Assembly: GCA_047639615.1 (NCBI GenBank) | Contig: JBLIOL010000328.1 | Coordinates: 1-5,937, forward strand | DNA from: CAYWNK01 sp047639615 | GTDB lineage: Bacteria > Planctomycetota > UBA1135 > GCA-002686595 | Reading direction: 5' to 3' | Length of the DNA stretch: 5,937 nucleotides | Part shown: in pieces, positions 1 through 5,937 of the stretch | How positions within the stretch are numbered: position 1 is the first letter of the stretch | How the letters are laid out: each line of letters starts with the position of its first letter | The notes under the pieces: model-generated | Told to the model about the DNA's origin: nothing | The model's input: only the letters and a program-made list of their open reading frames with translations | The model's database searches: none | Position numbers and translations under genes: made by a program

Positions 1-1
1 T

Positions 2-1156
2 GTTGTGCAGGGCGGCCTGGCGAGCGTGGTTTCTGAGCTTTCCATTTGGCGCGGTTCCGTGCTCGAGATCCCCGGGTCCGAGGTCTTTCTGTCCATGTCA
101 AGTACGGGTCTCAACGGCTACGTCGACCTGCCCTTTACCCAGGGCGGACTGATTCACCTCATGGGGGAGGTGAGCAGCGAGGGCGGCCCTGCCCTGTGCC
201 GCGTGGTGCATGACGAAGACTTGGTGGCAGCCGGTAATGGCGCACCCCCGGACCTGTGCGGCGGGGAGCTCTTGGTGCCCGGCGCGCCTCCGTTGGCTGA
301 CAGCATGCAAGCGGGTGGCGGTAGCGAGAACCTGACGGTGGCTAACTGCCGCTTGGCGATCGAGACCGACTACCAGCTCTTTCAGAAGCTCGGCTCCACC
401 AGCGCCGTGACCAACTACGTGACCGGTTTGATCGCTGCGGTGAGCGCGCAGTACTTCATCGATGTGCAGGTCACGCTCTCGATCGCTTACTTGGGCATCT
501 ACTCGACCTCCGCGGACCCCTGGACGTCTCAGGACTCCGGCGGCGATGCTTCCGATCTGCTGTCGGAATTCCGCAGTGCCTGGATCGGTGGAGGATGGCC
601 GGTCTCCGCGGACTTGGCCCACTTCATCTCCGGTGCGAACTTGGGCGGAGGTATCGCCTATGTGAATGTGCTCTGCAACCAGAGCTACGGCTTCGGGGTT
701 AGCGGCAACATCAACGGCAACCTCAACTGGGGCACGTGGGACGGAACACCCAGCTCCTTCACCTGGGACTTCGTGGTGGTGGCGCACGAGCTCGGCCACA
801 ACTTCGGTACGGGCCACACCCACAGTTACTGCCCGCCGATCGATGTCTGCTACACGAACTGCATCGGCCCGACCTCATGCAGCCAGGGCACGATCATGAG
901 CTACTGCCACAGCTGCGGAGGCATGGACAACATCGACCTGCGCTTCCACCAGGTGGTGGCGAACACCATGCGGCAGACCGTGCAAGCTAGCTGCCTGGGG
1001 GAGTCGACGCTCTCGCAGAACGGCTATGTGCAGTACCAGGTGCGCTTTGAACCGCTCGGAGGCACGGGCGCACGGACGGCTACCATGAACTTCGTGCATG
1101 ACGCGCCCAACGCCACGAACCCGTTCCGATTGAACCTGGGCGGCACCGGGCAGTAA
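2..1156 (+). CDS. Metzincin zinc metallopeptidase (reprolysin/M12B-like), 5'-partial
   Basis: This is a zinc endopeptidase, probably exported, of the metzincin clan. Residues are numbered from the GTG at 5, but the frame is open to the window edge, so that GTG is probably internal and the signal peptide and part of the propeptide lie upstream. Residues 1 to about 105 look like the end of a propeptide (a WRGSV...GSEVFLS...GYVDLP pattern). The catalytic domain runs from about 112 to 331 and carries the zinc site HELGHNFGTGH (261-271: zinc ligands H261, H265 and H271, general base E262). The Met-turn GTIMSYC follows (M298). Clustered cysteines around 286-304 suggest disulfides and an extracytoplasmic location. 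Residues 335-383 resemble only the second half of an ASH/choice-of-anchor D domain (VRFEP, GARTATMNF, NPFRLNLGGTG). The family call is firm; substrate and role are unknown. The next gene starts 49 bp downstream and could be co-transcribed. Confidence 0.93.
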   Translation, partial: VVQGGLASVVSELSIWRGSVLEIPGSEVFLSMSSTGLNGYVDLPFTQGGLIHLMGEVSSEGGPALCRVVHDEDLVAAGNGAPPDLCGGELLVPGAPPLADSMQAGGGSENLTVANCRLAIETDYQLFQKLGSTSAVTNYVTGLIAAVSAQYFIDVQVTLSIAYLGIYSTSADPWTSQDSGGDASDLLSEFRSAWIGGGWPVSADLAHFISGANLGGGIAYVNVLCNQSYGFGVSGNINGNLNWGTWDGTPSSFTWDFVVVAHELGHNFGTGHTHSYCPPIDVCYTNCIGPTSCSQGTIMSYCHSCGGMDNIDLRFHQVVANTMRQTVQASCLGESTLSQNGYVQYQVRFEPLGGTGARTATMNFVHDAPNATNPFRLNLGGTGQ

Positions 1157-1160
1157 GCCG

Positions 1161-1196
1161 AGCGCCTAGTAGCGCTGGCGGGCGACCGGGCGCTAC
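1161..1196 (+). promoter_or_regulatory. Two overlapping, mutually exclusive inverted repeats between peptidase and acyltransferase genes
   Basis: The 49-bp gap holds AGCGC (1161-1165) facing GCGCT (1172-1176) across a 6-nt loop, and GTAGCGC (1169-1175) facing GCGCTAC (1190-1196) across a 14-nt loop. The two stems share bases 1172-1175, so only one can form at a time. No T-run follows, so an intrinsic terminator is unlikely. The second stem ends 9 nt before the GTG start at 1206, where a ribosome would bind, so an effect on translation or mRNA processing is possible. In GC-rich DNA, stems this short also arise by chance. No Shine-Dalgarno sequence or convincing promoter is visible in the gap. 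Confidence 0.25.
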
Positions 1197-1205
1197 CTTG
1201 GTGCC

Positions 1206-2291
1206 GTGGAAGCTACCCGATCCGACCAAGCGCAAGCTGCACTGCCGCGCCTGCCCGCCCTCGATGGGCTGCGCGGCTTGGCGGTTATGGTGGTGGTTTT
1301 CTCCCACGCCAGCAGCATCGGCTTGCACCTGCATCCGTCCTTCGACTGGCGCGGTACGGGGCGTCTGGGGGTCTTCCTCTTCTTTGTGCTGTCGAGCTTC
1401 CTGCTCACGCGCATTGCCTTGGCGGCGCCGGCTGGGGAGCTGCGCAGGCCTAAGTATTGGGGCGAGTACGTGCAGCGCCGCCTGCTGCGCGTGCTACCGG
1501 TCTACCTGGTGATCCTTGTGCTGTACTTCCTGCTGGAAGGCTGGGATGCGCGGCGCACCTTCGATCATGTGCTGATGATTCGCTCGGAGCGCCACCTTTG
1601 GACGATTCCGGTGGAGCTGCGCTGGTACGGCGTCTTGCCGCTGGTGGTTCTGCTGCTTGCGCTCTGCCGGCGCTGGCTTTGGTTGGGCGCTATCGGCTTG
1701 ATGCTCTTGGCCGGTGCGGTGCGCTTGTACTCGGTCCCGGACTACGCGGCCAAGGCTCCGGATTTCGCGCCGGCGCTGATGCCCTTCATGCCGATCTTCC
1801 TCATGGGCAGTGTGGCGGCGGTGCTGCACAAGCTTTGGGTGGGGTCGAAGTTAGATCGGAGCCCCTGGAGTAAGTCGCTTTGGGAAGCGGCCGGCTGGCT
1901 CGCGTTCGCGGGGCTCGTGTTGCACTTCCCGTCCATCCGCCAGGCTATTTCGGGCGAGGCCATCGAGCACACGCGCTACCACCTGCTCTTCGACCGCTTC
2001 GGCATCCTGTGCAGTGTGCTGTTGCTCGGCACATTGCTAGGGCAGGGATTCCTGCGGAGGATCTTCGAGCTGCGCGTCCTGCGCGGCATCGGGGCGATCA
2101 GCTACAGCTTGTATCTGGTGCACCGCATGATCCTCGACCGGGTGGTGGACAACGCGGCCGCATGGTCGGATCCGCTACCCATGCTCTTCTTCCTGTTCGC
2201 GTCGATCAGCCTGGCCTGGCTGCTCTGGCGCGCGGTGGAACGCCCGGGGATGGGGCTAGGCAAGACGCGCGCCGGAAGGACAGGGGCTTAG
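1206..2291 (+). CDS. Acyltransferase 3 family membrane protein (OafA/YrhL-like)
   Basis: A multi-pass inner-membrane acyltransferase of the type that transfers acyl groups (often acetyl) to sugars of surface polysaccharides, lipids or peptidoglycan. The specific substrate cannot be read from the sequence. Family signatures are DGLRG (20-24) leading into the first membrane helix with the conserved H34, GVFLFFVLSSFLLTR (55-69; the usual motif has VLSGF, so a Gly is Ser here), YVQRRLLRVLP (88-98), LWTIPVELRWY (131-141, E137), IGAISYSLYLVH (295-306) and ERP near the C-terminus (345-347). About ten hydrophobic helices span the protein, and 361 residues is a normal length with no fused extracellular domain. 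The GTG at 1206 is chosen because stops lie upstream in frame (1167, 1170) and the next in-frame ATG falls after DGLRG. No Shine-Dalgarno is evident. The gene may be read with the upstream peptidase. Its stop overlaps the stop of the opposing small gene. Confidence 0.92.
   Translation: MEATRSDQAQAALPRLPALDGLRGLAVMVVVFSHASSIGLHLHPSFDWRGTGRLGVFLFFVLSSFLLTRIALAAPAGELRRPKYWGEYVQRRLLRVLPVYLVILVLYFLLEGWDARRTFDHVLMIRSERHLWTIPVELRWYGVLPLVVLLLALCRRWLWLGAIGLMLLAGAVRLYSVPDYAAKAPDFAPALMPFMPIFLMGSVAAVLHKLWVGSKLDRSPWSKSLWEAAGWLAFAGLVLHFPSIRQAISGEAIEHTRYHLLFDRFGILCSVLLLGTLLGQGFLRRIFELRVLRGIGAISYSLYLVHRMILDRVVDNAAAWSDPLPMLFFLFASISLAWLLWRAVERPGMGLGKTRAGRTGA
2288..2291. other. Tail-to-tail overlap of two convergent stop codons
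   Basis: The bases TTAG hold TAG (2289-2291) for the rightward acyltransferase and, on the other strand, TAA (2290-2288) for the leftward small protein. No bases separate the two convergent genes, so there is no room for a dedicated terminator between them. Each transcript must end inside, or run antisense into, the opposing gene. I saw no hairpin followed by a T-run in the neighbouring coding ends. Confidence 0.8.
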
Positions 2292-2491
2292 CAGGGCTCG
2301 AGGGTGTCCCGGAAGCTTCCGTCGCTCTGGCAGACTTGGATGGTGCCGTCGATGCAGGCGTCGCCGCCAACAGGAACGACGTTTGTGGTTCCAGGAATCA
2401 CGCAGCCAGCTGAGGCCGGGGCGTCGGCGGTGAGGCCTTCCTCACCGGTTGACTCCGGTTCGGTGTTCTCACTGTCTTTGGGTTCAGTCAT
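2288..2491 (-). CDS. Small four-cysteine protein, third gene of the kinase-sigma operon
   Basis: I recognise no family for this 67-residue protein. Residues 1-28 are acidic and probably disordered (rich in Glu, Ser, Thr, Pro, Ala). Residues 29-67 form a compact Cys/Gly module with cysteines at 30, 46, 54 and 67, spaced C-x15-C-x7-C-x12-C; the last residue is itself a cysteine. The two DG steps (ACIDGTIQVCQSDGSF, 45-60) suggest short beta hairpins. No signal peptide, lipobox or membrane segment is seen, so it is probably cytoplasmic, where the cysteines could bind metal or act in redox chemistry; this is inference. Support for a real gene is codon choice favouring G or C at third positions, an ATG start, and a position 36 nt after the sigma factor on the same strand. 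No Shine-Dalgarno is evident. The ATG lies in the same frame as the sigma gene with no stop between other than the sigma TGA. A role as modulator or partner of the kinase-sigma pair is possible but unproven. Confidence 0.68.
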   Translation of the reverse strand: MTEPKDSENTEPESTGEEGLTADAPASAGCVIPGTTNVVPVGGDACIDGTIQVCQSDGSFRDTLEPC

Positions 2492-2527
2492 TGCAGAGGT
2501 ATCAAAAATGAAGCGAGGGACATCCGG

Positions 2528-3130
2528 TCAGGCTTGGCCGTTGATCTTGGATTGCTTAAGCGCTGAGCCGATGCGCATGAGTGCTCGGGCGTAGAGCGTG
2601 CGGACTGCGCCTTCGCTGCGGTCCATGGCTTGGGCAACCTCGAGAAAGTCCAGTCCATCGAGGCTGCGCAGGGCGATCACTTCGCGATAGTCAGGGTCCA
2701 GTTGTTCCATAGCCTCCATGACGATGATCCAGGTCTCGTCGCGGTGCATCTGGGCACTGGGTGAGTCACCCTTGTCGTCGGCCACGCCGGCGAGTACGAC
2801 GGAGAAGCTGTCGAGGGCGTCCGCACGATTGCGGCGGCCCAGGTCGCACAGGCGGTTGCGTGCGATGGTGGTCATCCAGCGCATGAGCCCGATTCTCCCG
2901 CCCGAGTCATCGAATTGGTCGATGGCACCGAGTACACGTACCTGCACATCCTGGAGCAGATCCATGGAGTCCACTTCTCGACGCGGTCCGCGACCCATCA
3001 TCAGCCGAATACGCTGCAGTAAGGGCCCGTGGGTGACCTCGTAGAGTCGCGTGAGCGCCGCCTGGTCGCCATTCCGGGCGTCTGCGGTCCACTGCGTAAT
3101 GGAGTTCATGGGGAAGGAGTGCGAGCTCAT
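2528..3130 (-). CDS. ECF-type RNA polymerase sigma factor
   Basis: A 200-residue alternative sigma factor that would direct RNA polymerase to a special promoter set. It has only regions 2 and 4, as ECF sigma factors do. Region 2 spans about 24-101 and includes VDSMDLLQDVQVRVL (53-67, core-binding region 2.2) and MRWMTTIARNRLCDLGRR (83-100, W85). A linker of about 35 residues follows. Region 4 spans about 137-190, with LDPDYREVIALRSLDGLDF (144-162) leading into the helix-turn-helix EVAQAMDRSEGAVRTLYARA (164-183). In region 2.2 the common D-A-E-D is D54-S55-M56-D57, so one acidic residue is replaced next to a serine. The gene starts 9 nt after the kinase stop and is surely co-transcribed. No anti-sigma gene is seen nearby. 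ATG 3130 is taken as start; a second ATG at 3109 (Met8) is possible, and neither has a clear Shine-Dalgarno. The target promoters cannot be read from this window. Confidence 0.92.
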   Translation of the reverse strand: MSSHSFPMNSITQWTADARNGDQAALTRLYEVTHGPLLQRIRLMMGRGPRREVDSMDLLQDVQVRVLGAIDQFDDSGGRIGLMRWMTTIARNRLCDLGRRNRADALDSFSVVLAGVADDKGDSPSAQMHRDETWIIVMEAMEQLDPDYREVIALRSLDGLDFLEVAQAMDRSEGAVRTLYARALMRIGSALKQSKINGQA

Positions 3131-3139
3131 GGGGGCAGC

Positions 3140-5937
3140 CTATTCTGCCTGATTCTCTCGTTCGAGGGACACGAACACCTTCGCCTGTCCCTGGGCTCCC
3201 AAAACGACTCGACTCCCGTCCTGGCTCATGTGGAGGGTTTGGCCGGATGCTGCGATCCCGGTTATGCGGAGGGCCCGTTTTCCACTCTCAGCGTCCCATA
3301 CGGAGAGATATCCATCCGCATCGATAGTCAATACTCGGTCGCCCGCTTTGCTCCACAGCCCGTCTCTCACGTCGCTGTCGGTCTCGATGGTGCGGAAGAG
3401 CTCCTCGCCGGATGCACGATCCACGAAGCGCAGCTGGCGTTTGCCGTTGCATAGGATTGCCCACCGAGATCCATCGGGCGAGATCCAAGCCTTCATCTCA
3501 CCAGTCCGCTTCTCCGACTCGGCAATCGGTTGTCCGGATTCGAGGTCAACCAGGTAGCGCACTCCCAGGGAAGAAAGGGCCAGGGTCCGATTGCCTTCAG
3601 TTAAATGAACGGATCCCCAGGTCCTGGGGATGGCCAAGGGGCGTAGGAACTCCAGTGTGGTCTTGTCCAGGATGCAGGGTCCTGCCACGCGGTTGCAGAA
3701 CAGGAGCCTGTTCTGGTCGGGAACCGGGAGGAGCAAGTTCATCGCGAACGATCCGGCATACTTTGGGTTCAGTTGGGTGAGATCTACCTGGATCATCGGC
3801 TCACCGGGTGCGACCCGCGTGAGCGTTTGAGTCTCGAAGTAGTAGTCGAAGCGCGCTTCGGTATCGGGGTCCCATGCACTGGCTGAGGGGAGCTCACCCC
3901 CAAGGGGCGAGAACGGTTCGAACACGCCTGTGTTCAGATCAAACGCGCCAAACTGCCTCTCAGTTCTTAGGAGCAGGCGCGTGGCTGTCGTGTCGGCGCC
4001 AAAGGGAGGCAACTCTGAGGGGAGTGGAGTTGTCTGGTTTTGTTTTCCCTTTGGGTCCCAGATGCGTAGCTCGCCCGCCATGGCTCCGGATGCGAGGAGT
4101 GAACCGTCCTGGCTCCATGCAACCGATTGTACCTTGCTTCTGTGGCCTTCAAACGTGCTCAACCTCAGGTTGGTATCGATGCCCCAAACGTCTATTCGCG
4201 CTCCCTGCGTGAGGGCTAGCCGGTCACCCTCTGGGCTGAATGCTATGGACCTAGTACCGCCGTCGAAGGCGCCCAGTTGGAAGGCTGGATCGTTCGCGTC
4301 CAGATCCCACAGCCAGACGGTTCCGCGATCGTTCAAGATGGCGACGCGCTCGCCGTCGTGATCAGATGCGATCAACCGAATGCGGTCGCTGGATGCGCCC
4401 TGAAGTGATCGTAGAGGTCCAGCGGAGGTGAATACACGTAGTTCGCTATCTGTGTAGGCAATGCCGGGCCCTGAACCGAGGACGCACAGGGTGGAGGTAA
4501 TGCTGGGGGCCGTTTTCAGTATTCCCCCGAGCACCGGTGCTCCATCATTACTGCGCAGGAGGCGGAACTCTCCCTGATCGTCGATGGTTGAAATTAGTTG
4601 GCTGTCACTTGAGAGGCTTACCTTGTCCCAGTTTTGCCTGCTGGCGGGGGCTTTGAAGCGCAGCTCTTTCGTGGTGCAGTCGTACACGTGCAACTGCGAC
4701 TCGCCGGAGAAGTTCACCACAAAGGCCGTGCCGTCTCCGAAGAGGTGCAGGTCGGTGATACCTTTCTGGCGTCCGAGGATGATCTCGCTTCGCCAGACAT
4801 GTAGGAGTGTCGCTGCGCTCTGGCCTTCCGGCTGGGCTGCGTCCCACAGGGCGATCTCTCCTTTGCTATCGCCCGAGAGTAGGTAGCGGCCGTCGTCCGA
4901 GATGTCCACCCGGACAATATCACCCACTCCGTGAACACCCTCGGCGGAGACGACGTTATCGCCGTGAAGGCGGGCATCCAGGTACCAGTATTCCCAGCCC
5001 CTGTGCATTGGATCGACGGAGTTCATCAACTCGATCACGTGTCCGGTCCAGCCGTTCTCAAGTGCTTGGCTGATCTGGGTAATCGTGCCCACGTAGTTGC
5101 TCTTGGCGAGCTCGTGATTTGCTCTAGTGCGTTGTATTACAAAGGCGCCGATGCCGGTGATAGCTATTACGCAGGCCAGCGCGAGAGATCCGGCGAGGGC
5201 GCGGTTGCGCTGGGCCCATTTGACGATCTCGATGCCGATGCCGGTGCGGTGTGCGCCGACTACACGGCCTTCGGACCAGGCACGGAGGTCCTTGCCGAGG
5301 CTCTTGGTGCTGGGGTAGCGCTGCTTGCGGTCGCGCGACATGGCCTTGCGGCAGATGGCGAGTAGGGGCTCGGGGACGTCGGTTGGGGCAAGGCCGGGGT
5401 CCATGGGCTTGCCCTTGCGCAGGCACTTCAGGAGCTCGTAGGCATCGCTGCTCGAGCCCGGTTCGCGGTAGGGCGCGTGGCCTGCGAGGACGTGGTAGAG
5501 CACGGCTCCGATGGAGTAGACATCGGCGCGCTGGTCCAGATCTCCCAGCACTCCATCGGCCTGCTCGGGGGCCATGAAAGAGGGCGTGCCGAGCACTTCG
5601 CCATCCATGGTCAGGCCCACATCGTCGCCCGTGGGCGCGAAGACGTCGGTGTCGCAGGCCGCGTCGGTGCTTGAGGCGTCCGGCGTGTGAGCTAGGCCCC
5701 AGTCCATGACGTAGACTTCACCGTAGGAGCCGACCATCAGGTTGGCGGGTTTGAGGTCCCGGTGCAGTACGCCCTTGGAGTGGGCGAAGGCCATGGTCTC
5801 GCAGACGCGTTGGAGGGCGCCGATGATGCGCTGCAGGGACCAGGGTTCGTCGGAGGCGGGGCTCTTGCCGTACAGCTCGTCGATCAGGTCCGTGAAGGTC
5901 CGGCCGCTGACCCGCTGCATGGTGAAGAAGGGCTGGT
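3140..5937 (-). CDS. Membrane Ser/Thr protein kinase with C-terminal WD40-type propellers, 5'-partial
   Basis: A Hanks-type Ser/Thr kinase fused to a sensor-like region. Numbering is from the ATG at 5920, but the frame is open to the edge and the residues before it read QPFFT, as in the hinge of related kinases. The start therefore lies outside the window, as do the Gly-rich loop, the ATP-binding Lys and the helix-C Glu. Visible kinase parts are HRDLKPAN (53-60, catalytic D55), DWG (73-75, in place of DFG), a long activation segment of 41 residues up to APE (117-119), RADVYSIGAV (131-140) and the subdomain XI Arg (R201). A juxtamembrane DLRAWSEGRVVGAH (211-224) leads to one membrane helix (about 241-262). 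Then comes a helical linker ending in HRGWEYWYL (306-314), typical of kinase-WD40 fusions, followed by about 600 residues of degenerate WD40 blades (clear ends at LWD 358-360, LWD 537-539, IWD 620-622 and VWD 874-876). The expected topology is kinase in the cytoplasm and propellers outside. The visible catalytic residues are intact. The sigma gene follows after 9 nt. Confidence 0.95.
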   Translation of the reverse strand, partial: QPFFTMQRVSGRTFTDLIDELYGKSPASDEPWSLQRIIGALQRVCETMAFAHSKGVLHRDLKPANLMVGSYGEVYVMDWGLAHTPDASSTDAACDTDVFAPTGDDVGLTMDGEVLGTPSFMAPEQADGVLGDLDQRADVYSIGAVLYHVLAGHAPYREPGSSSDAYELLKCLRKGKPMDPGLAPTDVPEPLLAICRKAMSRDRKQRYPSTKSLGKDLRAWSEGRVVGAHRTGIGIEIVKWAQRNRALAGSLALACVIAITGIGAFVIQRTRANHELAKSNYVGTITQISQALENGWTGHVIELMNSVDPMHRGWEYWYLDARLHGDNVVSAEGVHGVGDIVRVDISDDGRYLLSGDSKGEIALWDAAQPEGQSAATLLHVWRSEIILGRQKGITDLHLFGDGTAFVVNFSGESQLHVYDCTTKELRFKAPASRQNWDKVSLSSDSQLISTIDDQGEFRLLRSNDGAPVLGGILKTAPSITSTLCVLGSGPGIAYTDSELRVFTSAGPLRSLQGASSDRIRLIASDHDGERVAILNDRGTVWLWDLDANDPAFQLGAFDGGTRSIAFSPEGDRLALTQGARIDVWGIDTNLRLSTFEGHRSKVQSVAWSQDGSLLASGAMAGELRIWDPKGKQNQTTPLPSELPPFGADTTATRLLLRTERQFGAFDLNTGVFEPFSPLGGELPSASAWDPDTEARFDYYFETQTLTRVAPGEPMIQVDLTQLNPKYAGSFAMNLLLPVPDQNRLLFCNRVAGPCILDKTTLEFLRPLAIPRTWGSVHLTEGNRTLALSSLGVRYLVDLESGQPIAESEKRTGEMKAWISPDGSRWAILCNGKRQLRFVDRASGEELFRTIETDSDVRDGLWSKAGDRVLTIDADGYLSVWDAESGKRALRITGIAASGQTLHMSQDGSRVVLGAQGQAKVFVSLERENQAE

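Noticed and set aside
98..823. A 241-codon open frame on the minus strand inside the metallopeptidase gene
   Set aside because: It lies opposite a clear protease, has a biased His/Arg/Val-rich composition typical of a shadow of GC-rich coding DNA, and shows no recognisable motif.
2310..2321. Perfect 12-bp palindrome CGGAAGCTTCCG considered as a terminator or operator
   Set aside because: It sits inside the coding end of the small gene, has no loop and no following T-run on either strand, and occurs once.
1880..2413. A 177-codon plus-strand open frame across the acyltransferase end and the small gene
   Set aside because: It runs out of frame through the conserved ISYSLYLVH and ERP parts of the acyltransferase, is Arg/Ala/Gly-rich, and shows no family signature.
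2304..2594. A 96-codon plus-strand open frame opposite the small cysteine protein
   Set aside because: It competes with the minus-strand gene. The minus-strand reading has better third-position GC, an ATG in an operon and an ordered Cys module, so the plus-strand frame was taken as the shadow; this is the least certain of the shadow calls.
4931..5365. A 144-codon plus-strand open frame opposite the kinase
   Set aside because: It lies antisense to the membrane segment and the end of the kinase domain, with low-complexity Ala/Gly/Val composition and no motif.
5918..5920. ATG at 5920 as the true start of the kinase
   Set aside because: The frame stays open to the window edge, the preceding codons read QPFFT as in the hinge of related kinases, and the N-lobe would be missing, so this Met is internal.

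Overview
The window reads as ordinary chromosomal DNA from a high-GC bacterium with complex signalling. The best guess is a planctomycete (Planctomycetota), with Myxococcota as the main alternative. The clues are a Ser/Thr kinase with a DWG instead of DFG motif, fused through one membrane segment to a long WD40-type propeller region; an ECF-type sigma factor directly next to it; and a secreted-type metzincin protease ending in an ASH-like (choice-of-anchor D) tail. The taxonomic call is inference; no rRNA or marker gene is present.

Layout: two genes read rightward and three leftward, meeting tail to tail at about 2290. Rightward: a metzincin metallopeptidase (2-1156, its 5' end cut by the window edge), then after 49 bp a membrane-bound acyltransferase-3 family protein (1206-2291). 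Leftward, from the right edge: a Ser/Thr kinase with about 14 propeller blades (5937-3140, N-terminus cut by the window edge), an ECF sigma factor (3130-2528) starting 9 nt after the kinase stop, and a small four-cysteine protein (2491-2288) starting 36 nt after the sigma stop. The acyltransferase and the small gene overlap by 4 bp at their stop codons. No stretch above 50 bp lacks a gene. I see no RNA gene, mobile element or CRISPR array.

The leftward set looks like a self-contained signalling operon. A membrane kinase would sense something through a double seven-bladed propeller outside the cytoplasm and probably act on the sigma factor made from the same transcript. No anti-sigma gene is seen inside the window. 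The sigma factor has a Ser-Met pair where most ECF factors have an acidic residue in the core-binding segment, which suggests activation by phosphorylation. The third gene has no family I recognise and is the most likely novel part. The two rightward genes (secreted protease and membrane acyltransferase) have no evident functional link to the signalling operon.
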